A DNA stretch of 64,000 nucleotides from contig NZ_CP090003.1 of assembly GCF_021390195.1 (NCBI RefSeq), forward strand, positions 670,001-734,000, written 5' to 3'. Under the pieces are notes generated by a model. The model searched no databases. It was not told the DNA's origin and saw nothing but the letters and a program-made list of their open reading frames with translations. Position numbers and translations under genes: made by a program. Below are positions 52,392 to 62,441 of this stretch, piece by piece; the first letter of the stretch is position 1; each line of letters opens with the position of its first letter. Source of the stretch: Flagellimonas sp. CMM7. Its GTDB lineage: Bacteria > Bacteroidota > Bacteroidia > Flavobacteriales > Flavobacteriaceae.

Positions 52392-53648
52392 TTATATTAT
52401 TTTATCATTTTTTTCAAAAAATGAGAAGTAAATACCTCCAAAAATTGTAACTACAAAATAAAGACCTACCAAGTAGCTCCCTATTGGCAAGTAACTGTTC
52501 AAACCAAACCAATCATTGGTTACAAAAATCAGAGCCAGTCCGGCGATACTCCTAAAAATTTCAATCCAAACAGCGTAGGTTTCCTTATCCATTAGAGTGG
52601 AATATCCATAAATTCCTATAAATATGTATGCCCCAAACAAAAGGAGACTACTGAAACCTATTTCAGAATAATTATAAAACATAAACAACATTAATCTGGT
52701 GTTTGCCAATAGTTGAAAAATGGCATATGCCTTCAGTTCTTTAGAAGCTTTAGGCTTATATTTTTTGAAGTTATAGACATCCTCAATAATTTGAATTGGA
52801 TACTTTTCCTTGACATCTTCTGGCCTCCATCCTGTTGGCATAAACCAAATTCTAAGTTTATCCCAATAGCTATTGGTTCGCCATGCATCTTTTACCAATC
52901 TCCAAATATGTTGAAAATTAATAAGTATGGGATTCCATGTTCCGGCGGGCTTTAACACACCATATTGAGGCGGAACTTCTGGTAATTCTTCTTGAAAAGT
53001 ACCGAACATTCTATCCCAAAAACTAAAAATCTGCCCTAGGTTCTTGTCTATATATTCTGGGTTGATTGCATGATGCACCCTATGTTGTGACGGTGTTATA
53101 ATAATGTACTCCAACCATCCCATCTTACCAATGTGTCTTGTATGATACCAGAATTGGGCGAATAAATGAATGGGGGCCAAAATAGCGATTACTTTATGCG
53201 GAACACCCAACAAAGCAGCGGGAATCAATAATAATGGAAAATATCCCAACAAATTAGATATGGATTGCCTAAGCGCACAGGCCAAATTAAATTCTTCACT
53301 ACTATGATGTATTACATGCTGATTCCAAAAAAAGTTGATGCTATGACTTAAACGATGGTTCCAATAGCCTGCAAAATCAAGGGCAAAAAAACCAATAATC
53401 CAGATCAACCAAGTCTCTTTTATTTCAGTTAAGGCAAAAAAATCCAATAGAAAAGGGTACGTAACAATAATAATCCCAAGGCCTAATGAATCTTTGACCA
53501 CATTGGTAAGTCCTGAACTTAAACTGCTTATGGTGTCCATTACATTGTGCATCTGTTTTTTTGCAAAATGCCCATATAGAACCTCAAAAAGAACAAGCCC
53601 TATGAAAAATGGAATAGCGTATAATAAAGCTGTGGCATAGGTTTCCAT
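52392..53648 (-). CDS. sterol desaturase/fatty acid hydroxylase family membrane protein
   Basis: This di-iron membrane oxygenase-like protein has 418 residues and the three histidine clusters HRLSH (~residue 98), HVIHHSS (~residue 109) and SQHRVHHA (~residue 185) between hydrophobic helices. Family members hydroxylate or desaturate fatty acids, sterols, carotenoids or ether lipids; the substrate here cannot be told. The C-terminal ~130 residues add further membrane helices, as in the larger Bacteroidota form. It is monocistronic. Confidence 0.88.
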   Translation of the reverse strand: METYATALLYAIPFFIGLVLFEVLYGHFAKKQMHNVMDTISSLSSGLTNVVKDSLGLGIIIVTYPFLLDFFALTEIKETWLIWIIGFFALDFAGYWNHRLSHSINFFWNQHVIHHSSEEFNLACALRQSISNLLGYFPLLLIPAALLGVPHKVIAILAPIHLFAQFWYHTRHIGKMGWLEYIIITPSQHRVHHAINPEYIDKNLGQIFSFWDRMFGTFQEELPEVPPQYGVLKPAGTWNPILINFQHIWRLVKDAWRTNSYWDKLRIWFMPTGWRPEDVKEKYPIQIIEDVYNFKKYKPKASKELKAYAIFQLLANTRLMLFMFYNYSEIGFSSLLLFGAYIFIGIYGYSTLMDKETYAVWIEIFRSIAGLALIFVTNDWFGLNSYLPIGSYLVGLYFVVTIFGGIYFSFFEKNDKII

Positions 53649-53748
53649 GCTTTAAATATAGAAAACATTAAAGAATAAGAGGTTTTGCGGCTAATTATAA
53701 AAAATATGAGTTTTCTACAATAGACATATCTAGCTTTTACAACTAAGA

Positions 53749-56034
53749 CTAGCTTGCCTGTATCTTTACGATAACTGATTTGCTAACAGGAGTATTACTT
53801 TTATCCGCGTATAAATCTATGGGAACAAGAACATTTGTTTCAGGAAAATATGCACATAAATTTCCAGAAGGAATATCATACGGAATTAGCTTGAATTTTT
53901 CCGCTCGTCGTTCTTTTCCATCATAACAACTTACCAAATCTATCACTTGCTGTGGTTGTAACTGTCGTTTTTTCATATCACTTGGATTCATAAAAACAAC
54001 TCGTCGTTCCCCATAAATGCCACGGTACCTATCATTCATTCCATAAATAGTGGTATTGAATTGATCATGACTACGAACGGTCATCAAAACAAATTCGTCT
54101 TTTTCTAAATGATGCTGCGGAAGTTCACATACTGAAAACTGGGCTTTGCCTCCTGGTAATTTTGAAAAATCCCCTACTCTTGTATTATTGGGCAAGTAAA
54201 ACCCTGAACCCTTTGATCTATTGGAGTATTCTTGGTATCCATTTAATACAAGAGAAATCTTTTCCCTAATTAAATCATAATCGGTCCCTAAAGAGTTCCA
54301 ATCAATCTGAGCATCATCACCAAAGTAAGCTTGGGCAATATTCCCGATAATTTCTGGTTCGCTTTTCAAATGCTCACTAACAGGTTTTAACCTACCTTCG
54401 CTCTGGTGTACCTTTCCCATACTGTTCTCAACAGTTACAAAGCGCTTTTTGTCTTTCTCAGTTCTACCCAAAGTAGGTAAAATCAAAGCTGTTTTACCAG
54501 CAGTAAGGTGCGTTCGATTTAGTTTTGTACTGACTGAAACGGTTAAATCACAAGATTGGAGTGCATCTGAGGTATATATGGTATCTGAAGCAGCGGAAAC
54601 AAAATTTCCTCCTAATGCAATAAAAACCTTGGCTTTTCCTTTATGCATTGCCTGAATGGCGTTTACCGTATCTAATCCTTCTTTGTTTGGTGGTTGAAAA
54701 CCAAATACATTCTGAATGGATTTGTTCAAAGATTCTGAAACATGGTGCATAATACCCACACTTCTATCTCCTTGAACATTGCTGTGCCCGCGCACAGGGC
54801 AGGTACCAGCTCCTTTTTTACCGATACTTCCTTTTAACAATAAAAGATTGACACATTCTTTTATGTTTTCCACTCCATTTTTATGTTGCGTAAGGCCCAT
54901 AGCCCAGCAAATGATGATTTTTGATTTTTTAGCCAGTAGTTCAACTGCTAAATCTATTTGTTTGGAATCCACCCCACATAATTGGAGTAATTCGTCCTCA
55001 TTGTGGTGCTCCAAATCATCCAACAGTTCTTGATATCCACTTGTTTTCTTTGAGATAAACTCAAGATCAAACACCTTTTCTCCCCCATTATGACGTTTTG
55101 CCAAACGTTTCATGATAAGTTTTAGCAAAGAAACATCCTGATTTATCTTCACTTGAAGAAAAATATCGGTCAAGGCAGTTCCAGAACCTAAAATTCCACT
55201 AAGCTGTTGCGGGTTTTTAAACCTGTTCAATCCGCTTTCCGAAAGGGGATTAATGGTAATGAGCTTACCTCCATTTTCCTTACATTTTTGCAAGGCGGTC
55301 AACATTCTAGGATGATTAGTGCCTGGGTTTTGTCCGATCACGATAACAACTTCGGCTTCTGGAAAGTCTTCCAAAACCACAGATCCTTTGCCTATTCCCA
55401 AGGTTTCAGAAAGTGCCACTCCACTAGATTCGTGACACATATTGGAACAATCTGGCATATTATTGGTACCAAAAGCGCGCACAAAAAGACCGTATAAAAA
55501 AGCAGCTTCATTACTAGAACGTCCAGATGTATAAAAAATAGCCTCATCCGGAGAATCAAGAGCATGTAGACTTTCTCCTATTATTTTGAAAGACTCCGCC
55601 CAGGAAATAGGTTCATAATGAATAGCTCCCGGTCTTAGAATGAAGGGTTCAGTAATTCTCCCACTTTTTCCTATGTGATAATCTGTCCATGTAGAAATTT
55701 CCTCAACGGAGTGTTTCTCAAAAAAGCTCCTATCCGCTCGTTCCAATGTGGCTTCCTCTGCAATGGCTTTAGCTCCGTTTTCGCAGTATTCACCTAATTT
55801 GGAAGGCTTTTCTGGATCTGGCCATGCGCAGCCAGGGCAGTCAAACCCCTCCTTTTGATTCATGCGGGAAAGTGTTTTCAAAGACCTAAACAAGCCAGCT
55901 TCCTTACTAACATGCTCCAAAGCTGCTTTTATTCCAGGTATCCCAGCAGCATATTCCGAAGGTTCGGTAACTTTTAAATTGGAAAACTCTATGGTTCCCG
56001 TTGCTGAAATATTACGTTTTGGAGCGTCTGACAT
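53749..56034 (-). CDS. FdhF/YdeP family molybdopterin oxidoreductase
   Basis: This is a soluble molybdenum enzyme of the formate-dehydrogenase-like YdeP group, 761 residues long. The N-terminus has the YdeP signature FDCPGCAWPDP (~residue 58) in place of a canonical iron-sulfur cluster motif. Cofactor regions include FYTSGRSSNEAAFLYGLFVR (~residue 163), NMCHESSGVALSETLGIGKG and CPVRGHSNVQGDRSVGI, and a C-terminal MopB domain has MTVRSHDQFNTTIYGMNDRY. E. coli YdeP is linked to acid resistance; the substrate is not known. No fdhD or cofactor genes lie nearby. Confidence 0.9.
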   Translation of the reverse strand: MSDAPKRNISATGTIEFSNLKVTEPSEYAAGIPGIKAALEHVSKEAGLFRSLKTLSRMNQKEGFDCPGCAWPDPEKPSKLGEYCENGAKAIAEEATLERADRSFFEKHSVEEISTWTDYHIGKSGRITEPFILRPGAIHYEPISWAESFKIIGESLHALDSPDEAIFYTSGRSSNEAAFLYGLFVRAFGTNNMPDCSNMCHESSGVALSETLGIGKGSVVLEDFPEAEVVIVIGQNPGTNHPRMLTALQKCKENGGKLITINPLSESGLNRFKNPQQLSGILGSGTALTDIFLQVKINQDVSLLKLIMKRLAKRHNGGEKVFDLEFISKKTSGYQELLDDLEHHNEDELLQLCGVDSKQIDLAVELLAKKSKIIICWAMGLTQHKNGVENIKECVNLLLLKGSIGKKGAGTCPVRGHSNVQGDRSVGIMHHVSESLNKSIQNVFGFQPPNKEGLDTVNAIQAMHKGKAKVFIALGGNFVSAASDTIYTSDALQSCDLTVSVSTKLNRTHLTAGKTALILPTLGRTEKDKKRFVTVENSMGKVHQSEGRLKPVSEHLKSEPEIIGNIAQAYFGDDAQIDWNSLGTDYDLIREKISLVLNGYQEYSNRSKGSGFYLPNNTRVGDFSKLPGGKAQFSVCELPQHHLEKDEFVLMTVRSHDQFNTTIYGMNDRYRGIYGERRVVFMNPSDMKKRQLQPQQVIDLVSCYDGKERRAEKFKLIPYDIPSGNLCAYFPETNVLVPIDLYADKSNTPVSKSVIVKIQAS

Positions 56035-56085
56035 AAATTGGAAATATTATTATAAAGATACAGATTGCAAGAAACATTATACTCC

Positions 56086-57645
56086 TCAATCCATTCTCCA
56101 AATATCATTTAACCTCGGGTCACTTTCAAAACGTCCTCCTATTACCCATAAACTTGAGTCGAACATAGCAGATGCATGAAAGGCTCTTGGCGAAAAATAA
56201 TTTCCGTCCACAATCTCTTTTTTCCAGTTGGTCCCATCCACTGTGGACCAAACATCATTCTCATACTCTTCACCAATACCACCTATCAACCACATCTTGT
56301 CGCCAAAAACCACAACTTGATGTAGTGACCTTGGGAAAAATTTACTTTTTTCTGATGTTTCCAAATCCCAATTAGTACCATCGGAGCTGGACCATACTTC
56401 ATTGTTTGTTCCCAAACTACCTCTTCGACCTCCTATCACGTATATTTTATCATTGAAAACAGCAACCTGAAAACTTTGTAATCCTCCAAATGTGGTGCCT
56501 GAGGTAACTACCTCTGACCAGTTTGTTCCATCAGAACTTGACCAAACTCCAGAAGTATCAGTAGTTTGACCCCCGATCAGCCATAGCTTGTTTTGGAAAA
56601 CAAAAATCTCATGTCCATTCCTGCCGGGGAAAACATCACCGATTAGGGTTTCTTCTTGCCAATTTGTTCCATCTGAACTGGACCAAACTTCCGAAGGAAT
56701 TGCTGCCCCAGAAGTAACTATCCATAACTTACTGTTAAATTCTGCCACCCTCACCTGATTTCCATCCGTCTCTCTGGTAGAATTTTTAACTCCAAAATTT
56801 CCTAACAATTCCCATGTAGCGCCATCCTCCGTTGACCAAACTTCCCGCACATTTCCTCCATTCCAACCTCCTAGCAACAATAATTTATTATTAAATTCGA
56901 TAGCCCGCATTCCTGTTCTTCCAGAAAAATGGGTTCCGTTAATCATAATTTGGGTAAATGAAATTGGAGTTTCTACTATATCATTAAGGTTTACAGTTAC
57001 ATTCGCAGTATTCGTAACACCATCATTTTGCGTAGATACAACTGCAGTAATTACTGGGTTTTGTTCAAAATCAAACAAATCGGCATTGCCAACTATGATT
57101 TCGCCAGTAGAAGAATCTATTTGCAATGCTCCCTCAGGGATTACGGAATTAATTGAAAATGTAATCTCGCCAATGTTGGTAGAAGCATCAATAATCCCCA
57201 AAACCTGATTGGGGTCGGGGTTTTCATCAATGGTGACTTCAAAATCGCTTAGCGAAACTGTAATTTCTTCTTCCACCTCATTCAAAGTGATTGTTATTGT
57301 AATATCCTTAGTTACATCACTGTTTTTTAGCTGAACTATGGCTGTTATAGTCGGATTAACATCAAATTCAAAATGAGAAATGTTGGCAACCGAAATTTCA
57401 CCAGTAGTTGTATTAATTTGAAGAGCACCTGCAGGGTCAACAGAAACTAACACATAACTAAGAGTTCCGCTATTTGTAGTTCCTCCTACAGCTCCCAATA
57501 TCGTTCCAAGAGATGGGTTTTCATCAACTTGTAGTGATACATTCTCTGCGTTTATGACAATTTCATCCTCATTGGTATCGTCGTTTGAGGTACTGCAAGC
57601 ATTTAAAACAAATAATGCCAGCAAAGTAGATAAAACTAATCTCAT
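56086..57645 (-). CDS. lipoprotein with cadherin-like and Kelch-type repeats
   Basis: This 519-residue lipoprotein (FVLNAC lipobox) has two cadherin-like domains at about residues 32-125 and 130-225. Each contains DENPxxxxxLG and GALQIxxxTGEIxVxN. About six Kelch-like repeats of ~48 residues follow, with VWSSSDGTNW and KLWLIGG motifs, probably a six-bladed propeller. Such proteins bind carbohydrate or protein partners on the surface; the ligand is unknown. It ends upstream of a molybdoenzyme gene with no obvious functional tie. Confidence 0.78.
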   Translation of the reverse strand: MRLVLSTLLALFVLNACSTSNDDTNEDEIVINAENVSLQVDENPSLGTILGAVGGTTNSGTLSYVLVSVDPAGALQINTTTGEISVANISHFEFDVNPTITAIVQLKNSDVTKDITITITLNEVEEEITVSLSDFEVTIDENPDPNQVLGIIDASTNIGEITFSINSVIPEGALQIDSSTGEIIVGNADLFDFEQNPVITAVVSTQNDGVTNTANVTVNLNDIVETPISFTQIMINGTHFSGRTGMRAIEFNNKLLLLGGWNGGNVREVWSTEDGATWELLGNFGVKNSTRETDGNQVRVAEFNSKLWIVTSGAAIPSEVWSSSDGTNWQEETLIGDVFPGRNGHEIFVFQNKLWLIGGQTTDTSGVWSSSDGTNWSEVVTSGTTFGGLQSFQVAVFNDKIYVIGGRRGSLGTNNEVWSSSDGTNWDLETSEKSKFFPRSLHQVVVFGDKMWLIGGIGEEYENDVWSTVDGTNWKKEIVDGNYFSPRAFHASAMFDSSLWVIGGRFESDPRLNDIWRMD

Positions 57646-57689
57646 AATAATCTAATAACTATTCTAGTATAAAAAACATTTGTGGGCAT

Positions 57690-60314
57690 TTACCCCAAAC
57701 TCGCCAAACTTTTCTCCAATGTCTCAATTTTGGCTTCTGCATCTGAAGCTTTCTTTTTTTCAATGGCCACAACTTTTTCTGGGGCATTGCTTACAAAGCG
57801 TTCGTTACTAAGTTTCTTTTGGACAGATTGCAAAAATCCCTTGGTATAATTAAGCTCTTCTGTAATCTTTTTGATTTCTGTTTCAACATCAATTGCACCG
57901 CCCATGGGAATAAAGTATTCATTGCTTTTTACTCTAAAGCTCAAAGCACCATCTAACCCTTTATCTACCGTTTCTATATGAGTAATATTACCCAATTTGG
58001 TGATAACGGCATCCATTTGGGTACTTGTATTACCGCTATTTAAGATTGAAAGTTCCAAACCTTCTTTTTGAGCAATGTTTTTCTCCTTTCTAATTGTGCG
58101 TATACCTGAGATTACTTCAGAAGCAAAATCAAAATCAGAAATTAGATTGGTCTTTACCTCGGCTATTTTTGGCCAATTGGAAATAATTAATGCTTCTTCC
58201 GGAGTACGTTCTGCTATATGTTGCCAAACTTCTTCAGTTAAAAATGGCATAAACGGATGCAACAGTTTTAAGTTTTCTTCAAATAAGTGTATTACCGCAC
58301 TTAAAGTAGTTTTATCAATAGGTTGTTGATAAGCAGGCTTAACAATTTCCAATAACCAAGAGCAGAAATCGTCCCAAACTAGTTTGTATATGGCCATTAA
58401 AGCATCTGAAATACGATATTTTGAGAAATGGTCCTCAATCTCTGCAAGGGTTTGGTTAAACTTGGCAGTATACCAATCAATTCCAATCTTTGAGGCCTCG
58501 GGCTGAGGCAAATTAGCAATCTCCCAACCTTTTACCAATCTAAAGGCGTTCCAAATCTTATTTGCAAAGTTTTTTCCTTGTTGGCATAGTGCTTCATCAA
58601 ACATTAAATCGTTTCCTGCTGCCGAACTCAACAAAAGTCCAACACGAACTCCATCAGCACCAAAATCCTTCATAAGTTTGAGAGCATCTGGAGAATTCCC
58701 CAATTGTTTGGACATTTTTCTGCGCTGCTTGTCACGTACCAATCCTGTAAAATATACATTTTCAAATGGTCGTTTCCCTTGATATTCATAGCCAGAAACA
58801 ATCATTCTTGCCACCCAGAAGAACAAAATATCCGGCCCTGTGACCAAATCACTTGTTGGGTAATAGTAGTTTATCTCCTCGTTATCAGGGTTTAAAATTC
58901 CATCAAAAACACTTATAGGCCACAACCATGAAGAGAACCAAGTGTCTAAGGCATCTGGATCCTGGCGTAAATCTGACTCTTGAATTTTTGGATTCTTGGC
59001 TTGCGCTTTTTTAAGTGCTTCTTCTTTGCTTTCAGCTACAACAAAGTCGTTTTTATCATCTCCATAGTAGTAAGCAGGAATCTGCTGTCCCCACCATAAT
59101 TGGCGCGAAATGTTCCAATCCCTAATGTTTTCCATCCAATGACGGTATGTATTTTCAAACTTTTTAGGATATAGCTTAACCTCACCATTTTTTAGTACCG
59201 CGTCTAGAGCTGGCTTGGCCAAGTCTTCCATTTTAAGGAACCATTGGTCTGACAGTCGAGGCTCAATAACCGCTTTGGTACGCTCAGAAGTACCCACTTT
59301 ATTGATATGTTGCTCGGTTTTCACCAAAAAACCATTTTTTTCTAGCTCTTTTGAGATTTCCTTTCGGACTACAAAACGGTCTTTCCCTTGATATTGAAGT
59401 CCATAAGAATTAAGTGTGGCATCTTCATTAAAGATATCTATAACCTCCAGACCATGCTTATCCCCTAAATTCTTATCATTTTCATCATGTGCTGGGGTCA
59501 CTTTTAAGCAACCTGTACCAAATTCAATATCTACATATTCATCCTCAATAATGGGAATAACCCTATTGCAAATGGGAACGATGGCCTTTTTTCCTTTTAA
59601 ATGACGATATCTTTCATCCTTAGGATTAATACAAATAGCGGTATCACCTAAAATAGTCTCAGGACGCGTTGTTGCTATGGTAACTTTTTCATCTGAGCCA
59701 TCAATTTGGTAAGCCAAGTAATATAGGGTGCCTTGACGTTCCTCATGCACTACTTCTTCATCAGACAAGGTAGTTTTAGCTTCTGGATCCCAATTTACCA
59801 TTCGATACCCCCTGTAAATCAGGTCTTTTTCGTATAAATCCACAAAAACTTTAATAACGGATGCTGACATATCGTCATCCATTGTGAACTTTTTACGCTT
59901 CCAATCCAAGGAACACCCAAGTTTTTCCAACTGTTTAAAAATAACTCCCCCGTATTCATTGGTCCAGTCCCAAACATGTTTTAAAAACTCTTCCCGAGTT
60001 AAATCCGACTTTTCAATACTATCCTCCTTTAATTTAGCGACTACTTTTGCCTCAGTGGCAATTGCCGCATGATCAGCCCCCGGAACCCAACAAGCATTCT
60101 TCCCCATAAGCCTTGCCCTTCTAATGAGCACATCTTGAATGGTATTGTTGAGCATATGTCCCATATGCAACACTCCTGTTACGTTAGGCGGTGGTATTAC
60201 TATGGTATAAGGCTCCCTATCATCTGGTTTTGAACTAAAAAAGTCATGTTTCATCCAGTAGGTGTACCAGTGCTCTTCTACCCTATTTGGGTCGTATTTT
60301 GATGGAATTTCCAT
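57690..60314 (-). CDS. valS: valyl-tRNA synthetase
   Basis: This class I synthetase charges tRNA-Val. It has the HIGH-type motif in [15 protein letters not shown] (~residue 42) and the KMSKS-type loop as [12 protein letters not shown] (~residue 527), a variant I recall from other Bacteroidota. An editing domain between them has [13 protein letters not shown] (~residue 218). The C-terminal ~65 residues form the usual coiled coil. The 874 residues are standard. It is monocistronic. Confidence 0.96.
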   Translation of the reverse strand: MEIPSKYDPNRVEEHWYTYWMKHDFFSSKPDDREPYTIVIPPPNVTGVLHMGHMLNNTIQDVLIRRARLMGKNACWVPGADHAAIATEAKVVAKLKEDSIEKSDLTREEFLKHVWDWTNEYGGVIFKQLEKLGCSLDWKRKKFTMDDDMSASVIKVFVDLYEKDLIYRGYRMVNWDPEAKTTLSDEEVVHEERQGTLYYLAYQIDGSDEKVTIATTRPETILGDTAICINPKDERYRHLKGKKAIVPICNRVIPIIEDEYVDIEFGTGCLKVTPAHDENDKNLGDKHGLEVIDIFNEDATLNSYGLQYQGKDRFVVRKEISKELEKNGFLVKTEQHINKVGTSERTKAVIEPRLSDQWFLKMEDLAKPALDAVLKNGEVKLYPKKFENTYRHWMENIRDWNISRQLWWGQQIPAYYYGDDKNDFVVAESKEEALKKAQAKNPKIQESDLRQDPDALDTWFSSWLWPISVFDGILNPDNEEINYYYPTSDLVTGPDILFFWVARMIVSGYEYQGKRPFENVYFTGLVRDKQRRKMSKQLGNSPDALKLMKDFGADGVRVGLLLSSAAGNDLMFDEALCQQGKNFANKIWNAFRLVKGWEIANLPQPEASKIGIDWYTAKFNQTLAEIEDHFSKYRISDALMAIYKLVWDDFCSWLLEIVKPAYQQPIDKTTLSAVIHLFEENLKLLHPFMPFLTEEVWQHIAERTPEEALIISNWPKIAEVKTNLISDFDFASEVISGIRTIRKEKNIAQKEGLELSILNSGNTSTQMDAVITKLGNITHIETVDKGLDGALSFRVKSNEYFIPMGGAIDVETEIKKITEELNYTKGFLQSVQKKLSNERFVSNAPEKVVAIEKKKASDAEAKIETLEKSLASLG

Positions 60315-60511
60315 TTTTCGGTATAGTTTTTGTCCTTTTGGTACTCAGATTGGGTTTTTGAAGGAGAGTAGTAATGTTAATTTAACGCTATTCTTCAACC
60401 GAGAACCAATCTCGAAATACGAAACAAAAATAAGTAACGTTATTACATAACAAAAGAATTTTGGATGCAGGTGTGAAAACATTTAAATTTGAAGTTCACC
60501 CAAAACTAGAA

Positions 60512-60901
60512 ATGATGAAAAAAACTGTACTCATGTTGTTTGTTGGACTTTTGTCTTTAGGCGTTTATGCTCAAGAGTCAACAGCAAAGATTGAATTTAA
60601 AAGTGAGACCGTAGATTACGGTGAAATTGCAAAAGGCAGTGATGGAGTTCGAGTTTTCGAGTTTACCAATACTGGAAGTGTTCCATTGGTAATCAGTAAT
60701 GTTAAATCCAGTTGTGGATGTACTATTCCAAAAAAGCCGGAAGGACCTATTTTACCCGGTAAAACTGGTCAGATTCAGGTGAAATATGACACCAAAAGAG
60801 TTGGTCCAATCAGAAAAGCAATTACAGTAACCTCTAACGCGGATACTCCTACTAAAGTTCTTAAAATTAAAGGAAACGTTAAGGCTGAAGGAGCCAAATA
60901 G
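60512..60901 (+). CDS. DUF1573 family exported protein
   Basis: This exported protein of about 129 residues has a signal peptide MKKTVLMLFVGLLSLGVYAQ and one DUF1573 Ig-like domain with DYGEIAKGSDGVRVFEFTNT, VISNVKSSCGCTIPKKPEGP and GQIQVKYDTKRVGP. The CGC motif is conserved in the family. An upstream TTG in frame would add 17 residues before the signal and is unlikely; the ATG at 60512 or 60515 is the start. Function unknown, abundant in Bacteroidota. Confidence 0.87.
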   Translation: MMKKTVLMLFVGLLSLGVYAQESTAKIEFKSETVDYGEIAKGSDGVRVFEFTNTGSVPLVISNVKSSCGCTIPKKPEGPILPGKTGQIQVKYDTKRVGPIRKAITVTSNADTPTKVLKIKGNVKAEGAK

Positions 60902-60928
60902 AGAAGAAAACAATATTGAAACTAAAAG

Positions 60929-60958
60929 TCCCATGAATAAAAATTCATGGGATTTTTT
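60929..60958 (+). terminator. terminator of the DUF1573 gene
   Basis: The stem TCCCATGAAT / ATTCATGGGA with a four-base loop runs into six Ts. It lies between two convergent genes, three bases from the stop of the aspartyl-protease gene, and could also act in that direction with a weaker T run. Confidence 0.9.
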
Positions 60959-60960
60959 AT

Positions 60961-62292
60961 TTAGAATACCTTTTTAAGCACGAACGAGAACAGCAAATCT
61001 TTGTTATAGCGCTCTATTAAAACACGTATACGCTTTCCTTCTTTGTCATTCAACATTTTTAGGACTTCTTGTAATTTATAACGATGTATTTTTTTTCCGT
61101 TAACCGCCAATATAACATCACCAGCTTGCAATCCAGCCTCTGCTGCGGGACTTCCAGCCCTAATACCAGAAACAATGATTTCTGGAACTAGACTAAGTCT
61201 GGTCTTATTTTCCAAAAGAATCTGAACATTTCCGAAGGAGCCTTCTTCACTTTGCACCACTCCATTAAAACCTGCTATACTCTCCGCTATGTACCTAAGT
61301 CCATTGTGCTGTAATTCTATACCCGCCATGTTATATTGAAATGGGGCCCTAAAATTTCCATTCTTTTTAAAGGTGACCTGTCCTCTGGCATAATCAAAAA
61401 TGATATTAAACCGTTTTAAAATCTCACCACCCACACTTCCGTTGCGATCTCCTAAGTTTTTAATGAACCCGAAAGATTCTCTGTAAGGAAAGGCCGCTTT
61501 TGCATCTTTTAATTCAAAATCTCCAATTTTAATACCGCTTACCTTCGTTCGTTTACCAAAAATATCTCCGCTTAATCCTCGTCCTAAATAGTCTTCATAA
61601 TGCTTCTCAGGTATCTCTAACCCCTTTTCCGGTTCTCTAAAAAGCCAAAGAGCATCACTACTTCCTGTATCCACTAATAGCTTAACAGGAATATCCTCCT
61701 CGTTTTCCATTAAAACAGTGCCTTCAACATAGGCTTTCCTTCTTTCTATGGATAAGCGTAGCGTTTGAGATTTGTTATGGGGGTTATGCTCGTACAGATC
61801 AGGATTATGTAGTTTAATGTTTCTAGAATGATAGTTGATCTCTACCTTGAAGTCCCTAAACAAGTCATACCCCAAAATACCATGCACGGGAATTCCCAAA
61901 GACGTGGAGAAATTAATTTCTTTATCCAAAACCACATATAAATCTTGGTTGTAGTTCTTTACTTTTCCCAGTTTAAAAACATTTCCTTTGGAGCTCAAGG
62001 CCTTCATGGGTTCACCATCCCCTAGCCCTCTAATTGTAACCTCCGAAACATTGTTAATTTGAAGTGAATCTCTATCAGAAAGATTAAAAAGAATAGGCTT
62101 GCTCACTCCTGAATCCAATACAAAAGTGAGTTCCTCCCCATTAATTTCAATAGGAATTATGATAAGGTTGTTAATAAGCTCAAAATTGATCTTTTGAAAC
62201 TTTTGGTCCTTGGGTAACTTGAAGCCTTGTGCCGAAATCAAAAAAGGAAGTGACACAAAAAGAAGTGTAAAAAGATGTAGGTTTTTTTTCAA
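60961..62292 (-). CDS. retropepsin-like aspartyl protease with PDZ domain
   Basis: This 443-residue exported protein has a signal peptide ending in LISAQ and two tandem aspartyl-protease halves. The first active-site loop is FVLDSGVSKPIL (~residue 56) and the second is LLVDTGSSDALWL (~residue 205). A C-terminal PDZ domain (~residues 370-443) contains ISGIRAGSPAAEAGLQAGDV. Members in Bacteroidota are probably envelope proteases. The first loop has DSG where DTG is usual. Confidence 0.86.
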   Translation of the reverse strand: MKKNLHLFTLLFVSLPFLISAQGFKLPKDQKFQKINFELINNLIIIPIEINGEELTFVLDSGVSKPILFNLSDRDSLQINNVSEVTIRGLGDGEPMKALSSKGNVFKLGKVKNYNQDLYVVLDKEINFSTSLGIPVHGILGYDLFRDFKVEINYHSRNIKLHNPDLYEHNPHNKSQTLRLSIERRKAYVEGTVLMENEEDIPVKLLVDTGSSDALWLFREPEKGLEIPEKHYEDYLGRGLSGDIFGKRTKVSGIKIGDFELKDAKAAFPYRESFGFIKNLGDRNGSVGGEILKRFNIIFDYARGQVTFKKNGNFRAPFQYNMAGIELQHNGLRYIAESIAGFNGVVQSEEGSFGNVQILLENKTRLSLVPEIIVSGIRAGSPAAEAGLQAGDVILAVNGKKIHRYKLQEVLKMLNDKEGKRIRVLIERYNKDLLFSFVLKKVF

Positions 62293-62441
62293 TTTGCTTA
62301 CTTCTACAAGGTTATGCTATTCAATATACAAAATAATAACTGACTCTAACTTTAATTTAACATTCCTATAACCGCTCAAATAATGTAATAATGTGTTGTT
62401 TCCAAGAGTTGGTTTTACCATTTTTGCTTAAAATTTAAAGC

